Shown: positions 1 to 6,466 of the stretch, one piece after another
Numbering within the stretch: the stretch's first letter is position 1
How the letters are laid out: every line of letters begins with the position of its first letter
Source of the DNA: an uncultured Collinsella sp.
GTDB taxonomy: Bacteria > Actinomycetota > Coriobacteriia > Coriobacteriales > Coriobacteriaceae
Assembly: GCA_902492545.1 (NCBI GenBank)
Contig: CABULX010000061.1
Coordinates: forward strand, 1-13,314
Direction of reading: 5' to 3'
Length of the DNA stretch: 13,314 nt
The notes under the pieces: model-generated
Seen by the model: the letters and a program-made list of their open reading frames with translations, nothing else
The model's database searches: none
Told to the model about the DNA's origin: nothing
Made by a program: the position numbers and the translations under genes

Positions 1-116
1 CGCTCAAGCTCGTCAAGCGAACGATCGAGCGGCCACGCATTGTCGCGCCACTCAACACCAACTAATATGGCACGCTCGGGCTCGGGTGCCGTGGGAACAA
101 GGGGGAAACGGGCCAT
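1..116 (-). CDS. hflX: GTPase HflX, N-terminal fragment (cut by window edge)
   Basis: Translating the minus strand from an ATG at 114-116 gives 38 residues with no stop before the window edge. They read MARFPLVPTAPEPERAILVG, followed by VEWRDNAWPLDRSLDELE. The ERAILVGV strand and the following SLDELE helix are typical of the N-terminal domain of HflX, a ribosome-binding GTPase that splits or rescues stalled 70S ribosomes. The GTPase motifs lie outside the window. The start overlaps the miaA stop as TAATG, and a GAGG in the last miaA codons could serve as ribosome binding site, so translation is probably coupled. miaA-hflX adjacency is common in bacteria and supports the call. The identification rests on a short N-terminus plus context. 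Confidence 0.8.
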   Translation of the reverse strand, partial: MARFPLVPTAPEPERAILVGVEWRDNAWPLDRSLDELE

Positions 117-1054
117 TAGGCAGCCTCAATACGATGCAGGATTTCCTCAACGACCTCATCGATCGTACATTCATCCATATCGAACCACACGATGCGGTCA
201 TCGCGTTTAAACCACGAAAGCTGACGCTTGGCATAGCGACGCGAACACATCTTGATGAGTTCGCGAGCCTCATCCATAGAAATCACGCCGTTAAAGGCAT
301 CGATAATCTCTTTATAGCCAATCGCCTGCATCGAAGTCAGGGCATCTGCCAGCCCCTGGTCCATAAGACCGCGAACCTCATCGACAAGGCCCTGCTCAAA
401 CATCAGGTCGACGCGCAGGTTAATGCGCTCGTAGAGCATCTCACGATTACGCGTCAGACCAAACCACAAAGCGTGATAATGCTCGCGCGGAACACTAAAC
501 TGCGACTTTTGCTGCGCGTAGGACACTCCATCATCGTGCATTTCGAGAGCGCGAATCACGCGGCGAACATTATGGGGGTGGATGACCGCAGCGGACTCGG
601 GGTCGCGCTCGGCAAGCAGGGCATGCAGTCCCTCCTCGCCAATACGCTCGGCAAGCTCCTGATAGCCCGCACGGCGATCGTCCTCAAGTTCGCCCGAGGG
701 AAAGTCCATCTCATCGAGGGCGGCCTTGAGATACAGCCCCGTACCCCCGCAAAACACCGGCAGGCGGCCCTCGCCAAGCAAGCGCTCAACATGCGCGCGA
801 GCGTCAGCCTGATAAAGCGCAGCAGAATATGCCACACCCGGCTCTACAATGTCGACGAGACGCAGCGGCGCCGTACACTCATCGGGCGTCATCTTTGCGG
901 TACCGATATCCATGCCTCTATAGATTTGCATCGCGTCACACGACAGCACTTCGGACGAAAGACGAGCCGCTAAACGATCTGCGACATCACTTTTACCAAC
1001 CGCGGTCGGACCGACAATCGCAACGGCGGAAAGGCCTGCCCCGTGAGAAATCAT
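116..1054 (-). CDS. miaA: tRNA dimethylallyltransferase MiaA
   Basis: MiaA transfers a dimethylallyl group from DMAPP to N6 of adenosine-37 in tRNAs that read codons starting with U, giving i6A. The 312-residue protein has the usual family length. It has a P-loop GPTAVGKS at residues 15-22, the SCDAMQIYRGMDIGTAK segment at 38-54 with the likely catalytic Asp40, and the FCGGTGLYL motif near residue 100. The ATG at 1052-1054 overlaps the upstream miaB stop as TAATG, and the stop overlaps the hflX start in the same way. MiaB, encoded just upstream, acts on the MiaA product. No truncation or odd residue was seen. Confidence 0.96.
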   Translation of the reverse strand: MISHGAGLSAVAIVGPTAVGKSDVADRLAARLSSEVLSCDAMQIYRGMDIGTAKMTPDECTAPLRLVDIVEPGVAYSAALYQADARAHVERLLGEGRLPVFCGGTGLYLKAALDEMDFPSGELEDDRRAGYQELAERIGEEGLHALLAERDPESAAVIHPHNVRRVIRALEMHDDGVSYAQQKSQFSVPREHYHALWFGLTRNREMLYERINLRVDLMFEQGLVDEVRGLMDQGLADALTSMQAIGYKEIIDAFNGVISMDEARELIKMCSRRYAKRQLSWFKRDDRIVWFDMDECTIDEVVEEILHRIEAA

Positions 1055-2424
1055 TAGCGCGGCTCGCCCACAACGGAGCCGGACAAATACCAGGTCTTGG
1101 CAACGTCAACGTCAACATCAACGATCTTGCCAACAAGCTGATCGATGCTGTAACCCTCGGGGATAGGCGCATGAACGGTCTGATTCTTGGGACTCTTGCC
1201 CAGCAGGACCGCATCGTTCTTCTTGCTCGTGCCCTCAATGAGCGCCGGCACCACAGCATGAAGCTCACCCTGGTTATACTCGTGTGCCGTGGTCTCGATA
1301 ACCTTAACCAGGCGGTTGAAACGCTCGAGAATAACCTCATGCGGCGTAGGATCGTCAATCTCGGCGGCAGGGGTACCGGCGCGCTTGGAATAGATGAAGG
1401 TATAGGCCTGAGCATAACGGACCGTCTCGGCAAGTGAGAGCGTCTGCTCAAAGTCTTCTTCAGTCTCGCCCGGGAAGCCAACGATAATGTCGGTCGAGAG
1501 CGCGATATCGGGCATGCGGTTGCGGATGCGATCGACGAGCCCCAGATAATCCTCGCGCGTATAGCGACGATTCATCTCTTTAAGGATGCGCGTCGAGCCC
1601 GACTGAACTGCCAGGTGCAGCTGCGGCATGACGGCAGGCGTCTCGGCCATAGCGTCGATAGTCTCGGGCAGCAGATCCTTGGGATGCGAAGACGTGAAGA
1701 AGATGCGCTCCACACCCGTATCGCCCACGGCACGCAGCAGATCGGCAAAACGCGGCTTACCAAACAGATCGCGACCATATGAGTTAACGTTTTGGCCCAG
1801 CAGTGTAATCTCACGCACGCCCTGGCGCACCAAACCGGTCACCTCGTCGACAATCTCCTCGAAGGGGCGGCTCTTTTCGCGACCGCGCACGTACGGCACG
1901 ATGCAGTAGGTGCAGAAATTATTGCAGCCCGTCATGATGGGCACCCAGGCGTGATACTGGGTCTCGCGATGCCACGGCATGCTCATGGCATCCGTATCCT
2001 CATACTCATTGGTGCGGATATGACGCTTGCCGTCAAGGAACGCCTCGGCAATGAGCTCGGCCACATGTGCGATAGAATGCGTGCCAAAGATGACATTAAC
2101 GTTATCGACGTTGGTGAGCAGGCCCTCGCCATCACGCTGCGCGATACAGCCGCCCACGGCAACCACGCGCTTGCCCGAAGGCGAAGGTGGCAGGCTTTTG
2201 CAGGAATTGCACTGACCGTACAGGCGAGTATCGGCGGCCTCGCGCACGCAGCATGTCATGAAGACAACAATATCGGCATGCTCGGGATCGAGCGCCATGA
2301 GGCAACCATACGAATCGAGCAGACCGCTCACACGCTCAGAGTCATGCTGATTCATCTGGCAGCCAAAGGTGCGGATAAAGTAGGTTTTACCGGCAAGAAT
2401 ATCGCGTACGGAACGCTGGTCCAT
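1054..2424 (-). CDS. miaB: tRNA-2-methylthio-N6-dimethylallyladenosine synthase MiaB
   Basis: MiaB is a radical-SAM methylthiotransferase that converts i6A37 to ms2i6A37 in tRNA. Numbered from the upstream ATG at 2430, the auxiliary-cluster cysteines are C24 (FGCQMN), C60 (MTCC) and C95 (GGC). The radical-SAM cluster is CNNFCTYC at 169-176. The last roughly 80 residues fit a TRAM RNA-binding domain. Two ATGs compete, at 2428-2430 and 2422-2424. The only Shine-Dalgarno-like AGGA lies 3 nt before the first and 9 nt before the second, so I prefer the second (456 aa). The usual NTC around the second cluster cysteine reads MTC here, and extra cysteines C61, C74 and C77 are present. The gene is 45 nt after spoVS and overlaps miaA. 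Confidence 0.95.
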   Translation of the reverse strand: MDQRSVRDILAGKTYFIRTFGCQMNQHDSERVSGLLDSYGCLMALDPEHADIVVFMTCCVREAADTRLYGQCNSCKSLPPSPSGKRVVAVGGCIAQRDGEGLLTNVDNVNVIFGTHSIAHVAELIAEAFLDGKRHIRTNEYEDTDAMSMPWHRETQYHAWVPIMTGCNNFCTYCIVPYVRGREKSRPFEEIVDEVTGLVRQGVREITLLGQNVNSYGRDLFGKPRFADLLRAVGDTGVERIFFTSSHPKDLLPETIDAMAETPAVMPQLHLAVQSGSTRILKEMNRRYTREDYLGLVDRIRNRMPDIALSTDIIVGFPGETEEDFEQTLSLAETVRYAQAYTFIYSKRAGTPAAEIDDPTPHEVILERFNRLVKVIETTAHEYNQGELHAVVPALIEGTSKKNDAVLLGKSPKNQTVHAPIPEGYSIDQLVGKIVDVDVDVAKTWYLSGSVVGEPR

Positions 2425-2446
2425 GTGCATAAGTCCTAACGATGGA

Positions 2447-2455
2447 GGGGGGGGG
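2447..2455. repeat. G9 homopolymer run in the spoVS-miaB gap
   Basis: Nine consecutive G on the plus strand (C on the transcribed-sense strand) lie in the 45-nt gap between the spoVS stop and the miaB start, about 23 nt before the preferred miaB ATG. It is the most obvious homopolymer in the window and sits in the miaB leader, not in a coding region. Runs of this length can slip during replication. Whether that matters here cannot be told from one sequence. Confidence 0.8.
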
Positions 2456-2475
2456 CGAATCGAGGCAAGCAGAAG

Positions 2476-2793
2476 CTATGCCACAGGCTTAACATCATCC
2501 ATGACGACGTTATCCATAGCAGCTCGATTGATCTGGTGAACGTAAATAGAAAGACGGATGGCCGTGCGCGACTCCCCGTTAATAAGGATGTCGGAGAACA
2601 CGGGCGCGCAGGAAATATCAAACCCGGTTGGAATCAAAAAACCGCGCGCAATAGCCACGGCCTTTATGGCCTGGTTGACCGCACCGGCGCCGACACACTG
2701 AATGTTGACGGGCACACCATCCTTGACCATGCCGGCGATGGCGCCGGCAACGGACGCGGGCGATGATTTGCTTGATACCTTCAGGCAATCCAT
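2476..2793 (-). CDS. spoVS: Stage V sporulation protein S (SpoVS) family protein
   Basis: The 105-residue product starts MDCLKVSSKSSPASVAGAIA and continues with the conserved VGAGAVNQAIKAVAIARGF and FSDILINGESRTAIRL segments. This closely matches the SpoVS family of small Alba-like proteins, which in Bacillus affect septation and spore coat assembly; the molecular activity is unclear. An in-frame ATG 39 nt upstream would add 13 residues. I reject it because ATG 2791-2793 has an AGGAG 7 nt before it and begins exactly where the family begins. The protein carries about 20 residues more at the C-terminus (from VHQINR) than the 86-residue Bacillus protein. It has its own likely promoter and is followed by miaB without a visible terminator. 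Confidence 0.93.
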   Translation of the reverse strand: MDCLKVSSKSSPASVAGAIAGMVKDGVPVNIQCVGAGAVNQAIKAVAIARGFLIPTGFDISCAPVFSDILINGESRTAIRLSIYVHQINRAAMDNVVMDDVKPVA

Positions 2794-2800
2794 GAAGAAA

Positions 2801-2805
2801 CTCCT
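2801..2805 (-). promoter_or_regulatory. Ribosome binding site that sets the spoVS start
   Basis: CTCCT on the plus strand reads AGGAG on the minus strand, 7 nt before ATG 2793. This favours the shorter SpoVS start over the ATG at 2832. Confidence 0.75.
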
Positions 2806-2834
2806 GCATTTAAAAGTACGTTTTAACTGCAATA

Positions 2835-2863
2835 ACTGTATCGTACCGAGTGGACTCGGTAAA
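2835..2863 (-). promoter_or_regulatory. Putative spoVS promoter with palindrome in the spacer
   Basis: On the minus strand TTTACC (2858-2863) and TACAGT (2835-2840) are separated by 17 nt. Each matches the sigma-A consensus at 4 of 6 positions, so this is a moderate candidate. The predicted transcript start is near 2828, about 35 nt before the spoVS ATG. A perfect 7-bp inverted repeat, TACCGAG and CTCGGTA around a 4-nt centre (2844-2861), occupies most of the spacer, where a repressor would act. Confidence 0.45.
2844..2861. repeat. Inverted repeat (7-bp arms, 4-nt loop) upstream of spoVS
   Basis: The arms TACCGAG and CTCGGTA are perfect reverse complements. The hairpin lies 6 nt beyond the ATPase gene stop. 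As a terminator it is weak, because no T-run follows on either strand. Its position inside a candidate promoter spacer fits an operator better, but this is inference. Confidence 0.6.
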
Positions 2864-2867
2864 GGTA

Positions 2868-3953
2868 CTATTCCTCTTTGGCAAGATCGAATGTCACGGT
2901 GATTCGATCACGCGAAACGCGAATCTTTGGGTCGCCGCAAAGGTTGAGATAGTACCGGGCGGCAAGGTCATTAAAGTCGCGCTCCACAGCACGCGAAAAC
3001 TGTGCCATGTCATCCTTGGCAATACGTAGCCCACGACGATCCTTCGCGAGATCGACAGGAGCCGGCGCATGCGAGGACGAGTCACGCTCGCGCAGCAGAC
3101 GCGCAGTCACACCGCGAACGGGCTTAATCTGCCCTGCCAAAATGCGATGGGCCGTGCGCTCGGACATTTCAAGACCCAAACCCGAGCAGATACGGATAAA
3201 GTCCTCGGCATCAGAGGCAAGGCCTAAACGATCAACAACCGGAAGCTCGCTCTCGTCATCAATGAACAGGAGACGAGACGTATCGAGCCGACTTGACGCC
3301 TGAGCATAAAGGGTCGCGGCAATCTCAGACGGAGAACCAAGATAGACATCGCAACCACGCAGCTCCTCGAGCGCAAACTCACAGGCAGCGCGAATAATAT
3401 TATGCGGGCCGCGAGCACAGACATAACGTCCGTCCTCATCCTTGACGGCCTGGGGCCAGCTGGACTGATCGGCACGCTCACTAAGGCGGTCGGCCGCAAC
3501 GCTCACCTTAAAGGCCGAGCCAAGATCGACACCGGACGTGACCACACGGGCCTCGTCGGTGTTCTGCTTAATCGAAAACAATGCCATGCCACGACCGTGA
3601 ACGCCCCAACGGTCCATCTTCATGCTCTCGAGCTTTGAGGTAACGCGGGCATCGAAGATTCGCTCTTGCATATCCTGCGGAACACCCGAGCCGTTATCCA
3701 GAAAGACAAGCGTGCGGACGCCATCTTCTTTGGTCGTGGCGAGATAGACCTTGTCGGCGCCGGCATCGCGAGCATTACGGAGCATTTCGATGACGATATC
3801 CTCGACATGCTGAATGTCGTGCTTTGCCTGGCGCCGCTCGGCCTCCGAAACGCGGAGGCGGACATACCCCTCGCCAAGGTTCTCCTCGACGCGAAGGTTG
3901 CCCTCCCCCGACATCGACGCGATAAATGAGATGAGCTCGTTCGCGTCGCTCAT
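2868..3953 (-). CDS. GHKL-fold (HATPase_c) ATP-binding protein of unknown function
   Basis: This 361-residue protein has a GHKL ATPase domain in its first 150 residues. The N-box is EMLRNARDAGAD, with E56 and the Mg-ligand Asn60. The G1 box is DNGSGVP (D86, G88, G90). The G2/lid loop is WGVHGRGMALFSI (116-128). There is no membrane segment, no phospho-acceptor His region and no receiver domain, so it is not an ordinary sensor kinase. Residues 160-361 match nothing I recognise; SERTAHRILAG near 264 looks weakly helix-turn-helix-like. The start lies 1 nt after the rny stop (TAA C ATG) with no clear Shine-Dalgarno, so expression is probably coupled to RNase Y. In Bacillus subtilis the gene between rny and spoVS is ymdB, a phosphodiesterase unrelated to this protein. 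Possible roles are an anti-sigma-like kinase or an ATP-driven clamp (MutL or Hsp90 style); neither is shown. Confidence 0.85.
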   Translation of the reverse strand: MSDANELISFIASMSGEGNLRVEENLGEGYVRLRVSEAERRQAKHDIQHVEDIVIEMLRNARDAGADKVYLATTKEDGVRTLVFLDNGSGVPQDMQERIFDARVTSKLESMKMDRWGVHGRGMALFSIKQNTDEARVVTSGVDLGSAFKVSVAADRLSERADQSSWPQAVKDEDGRYVCARGPHNIIRAACEFALEELRGCDVYLGSPSEIAATLYAQASSRLDTSRLLFIDDESELPVVDRLGLASDAEDFIRICSGLGLEMSERTAHRILAGQIKPVRGVTARLLRERDSSSHAPAPVDLAKDRRGLRIAKDDMAQFSRAVERDFNDLAARYYLNLCGDPKIRVSRDRITVTFDLAKEE

Positions 3954-3954
3954 G

Positions 3955-5505
3955 TTATTTAGCGATATCGACAGCGCGGCTCTCGCGAATCACGACGACG
4001 CGCACCTGACCGGGATACTCCATCTCTTCCTCGATCTGATGGGCGATATCGTGAGCCAGGACCGTGGACTGGGCATCGGAAATCTTGTCCGGCTGAACCA
4101 TGACGTGGACCTCGCGACCAGCCTGCATGGCATAGGTACGCTCGACGCCGTCATGGGAGTTGGCGATCTCCTCGAGCTTCTCAAGGCGCTTGATGTAGTT
4201 CTCGGCAGACTCGCGACGGGCACCGGGGCGAGAAGCGGAGACGGCATCGGCGGCCTGTACCAGGACGTCGAGCACCGTGTTGGGGTCGACATCGGCATGG
4301 TGAGCCTCGATAGCGTGGACGATAACGGGCTTCTCGCCATAACGACGGGCAAGCTCGGCGCCGATGACGGCATGCGGGCCCTCGACGTCGTGGTCAATTG
4401 CCTTGCCCAGGTCGTGAAGCAGGCCGGCGCGCTTGGCGGTCACAACGTCCAGGCCAAGCTCGGAAGCCATCACGCCGCACAGATCAGAGACCTCGAGGGA
4501 GTGCTGAAGCACGTTCTGACCAAACGAAGTACGGTAGCGCAGGGCACCAAGGGTCTTGACGATCTCGGGGTGTAGGTCGTGAATGCCGGTGTCGAAAGCA
4601 GCCTGCTCGCCGGCCTCGCGCACGCGCTGCTGAACCAGGTCGGCAGCCTTGTGATACATCTCCTCGATGCGGGCGGGGTGAATGCGGCCGTCGGCGATGA
4701 GGTTCTCGAGGGCGACACGGGCGGTCTCACGACGGACCGGATCGAAGCTTGAAAGAACGACGGTCTCGGGCGTGTCGTCGATCACGAGGTTAACGCCGGA
4801 AACCTGCTCAAAGGTCCGGATGTTGCGACCCTCGCGACCGATGATACGACCCTTGAGGTCATCAGAGGGAATGTGCACGGAGGTAACGGTGACCTCGGCA
4901 GTGTGGTCGGCAGCACAGCGCTGAATCGCCAGGGACAAAATCTCCTGGGCGGTCTTGTGGCACTCGGCGCGAACCTGCTGCTCGGACTCGCGAATGATCG
5001 TGGCAGCCTCGTGGGTGACCTCGCCGCGAACCTTATCGAGGAGCTCCTTGTGGGCGTCCTCGCGGGTCAGGTCGGCGATACGCTCGAGCTCGGAGGTCTG
5101 CTTGGCGCAGAGCTCCTCAAGCTCGCGGGAGCGTTTCTCGACCTGACCGGCCTGGCTGGACAGCTGGTGCTCACGCTTGTCGAGGGCATCGTTTCGGCGA
5201 TCGAGGGACTCCTCGCGCTGCATCACGCGGTTCTCGAGCGTACGAATCTCGCTCTTACGCTGCTTGTCCTCGGCCTCGGCGGCCTGCTTGTTCTTGATGA
5301 TCTCCTCTTTGGCCTCGAGCAGAGCCTCTTTTTTGAGGGTCTCAGCCTGACGCTTTGCATCACCGATCAGGGACTCAGCCTGTGCGTGTGCCGACTGGAT
5401 CTTTTCGTCGGCCTCGTGAAGACTACCCTGCTTGGCGGTGCGCATGTAGGCAATGGCGGCGATGGCACCCAAAACGAGGCCAACGAGCGCTGCAATGATA
5501 GGCAT
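3955..5505 (-). CDS. rny: Ribonuclease Y
   Basis: RNase Y is a membrane-anchored endoribonuclease that starts mRNA decay. The 516-residue product has one N-terminal membrane segment (about 3-21), a long charged coiled coil (about 30-190), a KH RNA-binding domain with GRIIGREGRNIR at 219-230, and an HD phosphohydrolase domain with QHSLEV (H335) and LLHDLGKAIDH (H364-D365). Length and domain order match the family. A GTG at 5511 is in frame, but the AGGAG overlaps it. ATG 5503-5505, with AGGAG 5 nt upstream, is the likely start. The upstream region holds a strong promoter and a structured leader. The following ATPase gene begins 1 nt after the stop. Confidence 0.97.
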   Translation of the reverse strand: MPIIAALVGLVLGAIAAIAYMRTAKQGSLHEADEKIQSAHAQAESLIGDAKRQAETLKKEALLEAKEEIIKNKQAAEAEDKQRKSEIRTLENRVMQREESLDRRNDALDKREHQLSSQAGQVEKRSRELEELCAKQTSELERIADLTREDAHKELLDKVRGEVTHEAATIIRESEQQVRAECHKTAQEILSLAIQRCAADHTAEVTVTSVHIPSDDLKGRIIGREGRNIRTFEQVSGVNLVIDDTPETVVLSSFDPVRRETARVALENLIADGRIHPARIEEMYHKAADLVQQRVREAGEQAAFDTGIHDLHPEIVKTLGALRYRTSFGQNVLQHSLEVSDLCGVMASELGLDVVTAKRAGLLHDLGKAIDHDVEGPHAVIGAELARRYGEKPVIVHAIEAHHADVDPNTVLDVLVQAADAVSASRPGARRESAENYIKRLEKLEEIANSHDGVERTYAMQAGREVHVMVQPDKISDAQSTVLAHDIAHQIEEEMEYPGQVRVVVIRESRAVDIAK

Positions 5506-5510
5506 GCTCA

Positions 5511-5515
5511 CTCCT
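5511..5515 (-). promoter_or_regulatory. Ribosome binding site that sets the rny start
   Basis: The site reads AGGAG on the minus strand with 5 nt to ATG 5505. The alternative GTG codon at 5509-5511 lies partly inside this site, so it cannot be the start served by it. Confidence 0.8.
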
Positions 5516-5540
5516 TTTTATGGATTCGTTACACAACAAA

Positions 5541-5566
5541 GCGAACCGTCCTTACGAACGGCTCGC
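5541..5566 (-). promoter_or_regulatory. Leader hairpin with GUAA tetraloop upstream of rny
   Basis: On the minus strand the arms GCGAGCCGTTC and GGACGGTTCGC pair over 11 positions (nine Watson-Crick, two G-U) around a GTAA loop, which is a GNRA-type tetraloop. It is followed by TTTGTTGTG, so it could also act as a leaky terminator or attenuator. It ends about 35 nt before the rny start codon. The G-U pairs would make it much less perfect as a plus-strand transcript, which supports a role as minus-strand RNA. Confidence 0.6.
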
Positions 5567-5627
5567 GACATTTGAGTAATATGGGCGCAGCTTATGCGGG
5601 TCGGATACAGATAAACATATAAACAAA

Positions 5628-5642
5628 CTCATCACAGATGAG
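5628..5642. repeat. Small perfect inverted repeat in the rny leader
   Basis: CTCATC and GATGAG form a 6-bp stem with a 3-nt loop, inside the predicted rny transcript and about 125 nt upstream of the start codon. It may be a second leader hairpin or a protein site. The stem is short and may be chance. Confidence 0.4.
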
Positions 5643-5671
5643 CACATATCACAAAGCAAATGACAGTGTTT

Positions 5672-5700
5672 ATCGTACGTTGAACCGTAACAACTGTCAA
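5672..5700 (-). promoter_or_regulatory. Promoter of the rny-ATPase unit
   Basis: On the minus strand a perfect -35 TTGACA (5695-5700) and a -10 TACGAT (5672-5677, 4 of 6) are separated by exactly 17 nt. Transcription would start near 5665, giving a leader of about 160 nt before the rny ATG at 5505. Imperfect inverted arms (5661-5671 and 5689-5699, 9 of 11 matching) overlap the -35 and the start site. Confidence 0.7.
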
Positions 5701-5762
5701 ATAAATGGACCCGGTACGGCGACTAAAACGCGGTGAACGGCGGGTACGCAAACCACATGTGT

Positions 5763-6455
5763 CTAAACTGCACATTCCTCATGTTCGGCATCGAGACGCG
5801 CCTTAACGGCATCGGCGGCGATGTGATACGAAAAGCCCTTGCACATCAAAAACCGAACCATTTTTTCGAATCCGCGCGTCTCTGGAACACGCCGCTTAGC
5901 GAGCAGGGCTGACGCACGCGCCAAATCGTCTTCGACGGCAAAATAATCCTCGGGATAACCGGGAATGTCATCGAGCACGACATGACGGCGCTTGAGCTCG
6001 GTCTCGATTTTACGCTGTCCCCAACCACGCCGCTTGCGTTCCTCGATAAAGTACGAGCAAAAGCGGTTCTCGTCTAAAAAGCGATACTCGGTGGCACGCT
6101 CGACGGCAAAATCGATCGCGGGCAGGTGAAAGCCATAGCGAGCCAGCTTGTCACGGACCTCACCCGTCGCATGGTCGCGGCGCGATAGCATCTCGGTCAC
6201 CATGGTAAGTGCACATTTACGCTCGATGATCTGCACCGCCTCACGAAAGTTGTCCCAATCACAGGGAAGATCGGGGCGGTTTTTGACATACAGGCGCGCG
6301 ACCCGCACGGGAATCCAAATGGACCGCTCAAAACCGTCTTCAAGCTCACAATCGATATGTGCGCAAGGCTTTTTGGACGCATACCCGCTCGAGAACGAGG
6401 AGGCCGCCTTCTTATCGGGAAAGACGACCGTGGCCTCGGTCACCGTATACGACAT
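5763..6455 (-). CDS. recX: Regulatory protein RecX
   Basis: RecX binds RecA filaments and usually blocks their extension, restraining recombinase and SOS activity. The 230-residue product shows the family's helical repeats: LSRRDHATGEVRDKLARYGF at 90-109, RFLDENRFCSYFIEERKRRG at 125-144, WGQRKIETELKRRHV, and a last repeat around FEKMVRFLMCKGFSYHIAADAV. The first roughly 75 residues are family-variable. It starts 11 nt after the recA stop with no clear Shine-Dalgarno, so it is likely cotranscribed and coupled with recA under LexA control. The function is inferred from the family and from position. Confidence 0.9.
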   Translation of the reverse strand: MSYTVTEATVVFPDKKAASSFSSGYASKKPCAHIDCELEDGFERSIWIPVRVARLYVKNRPDLPCDWDNFREAVQIIERKCALTMVTEMLSRRDHATGEVRDKLARYGFHLPAIDFAVERATEYRFLDENRFCSYFIEERKRRGWGQRKIETELKRRHVVLDDIPGYPEDYFAVEDDLARASALLAKRRVPETRGFEKMVRFLMCKGFSYHIAADAVKARLDAEHEECAV

Positions 6456-6466
6456 GAGCGTAACCG

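Noticed and set aside
86..973. Plus-strand open frame of 295 codons opposite miaA
   Set aside because: It is fully antisense to miaA, has no recognisable motif, and would run against the direction of every other gene.
2794..2832. Longer SpoVS with 13 extra N-terminal residues
   Set aside because: The family starts at the second Met, which has AGGAG at 7 nt. The upstream ATG has no ribosome site, and the extension would include the site itself.
3814..4575. Plus-strand open frame of 253 codons opposite the ATPase-rny junction
   Set aside because: It spans the antisense of two genes and their junction. The composition is typical of a shadow frame.
4873..5622. Plus-strand open frame of 249 codons opposite the rny coiled coil
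   Set aside because: Its Leu/Gly/Ala-rich translation is the complement of the Glu/Lys/Arg/Gln-rich coiled-coil codons of RNase Y and not a plausible membrane protein gene of its own.
5701..5762. Terminator after recX
   Set aside because: Only short complementary patches (ACCCG with CGGGT, about 27 nt apart) were found, without a compact stem or a U-tract. Termination here may be factor-dependent or absent.
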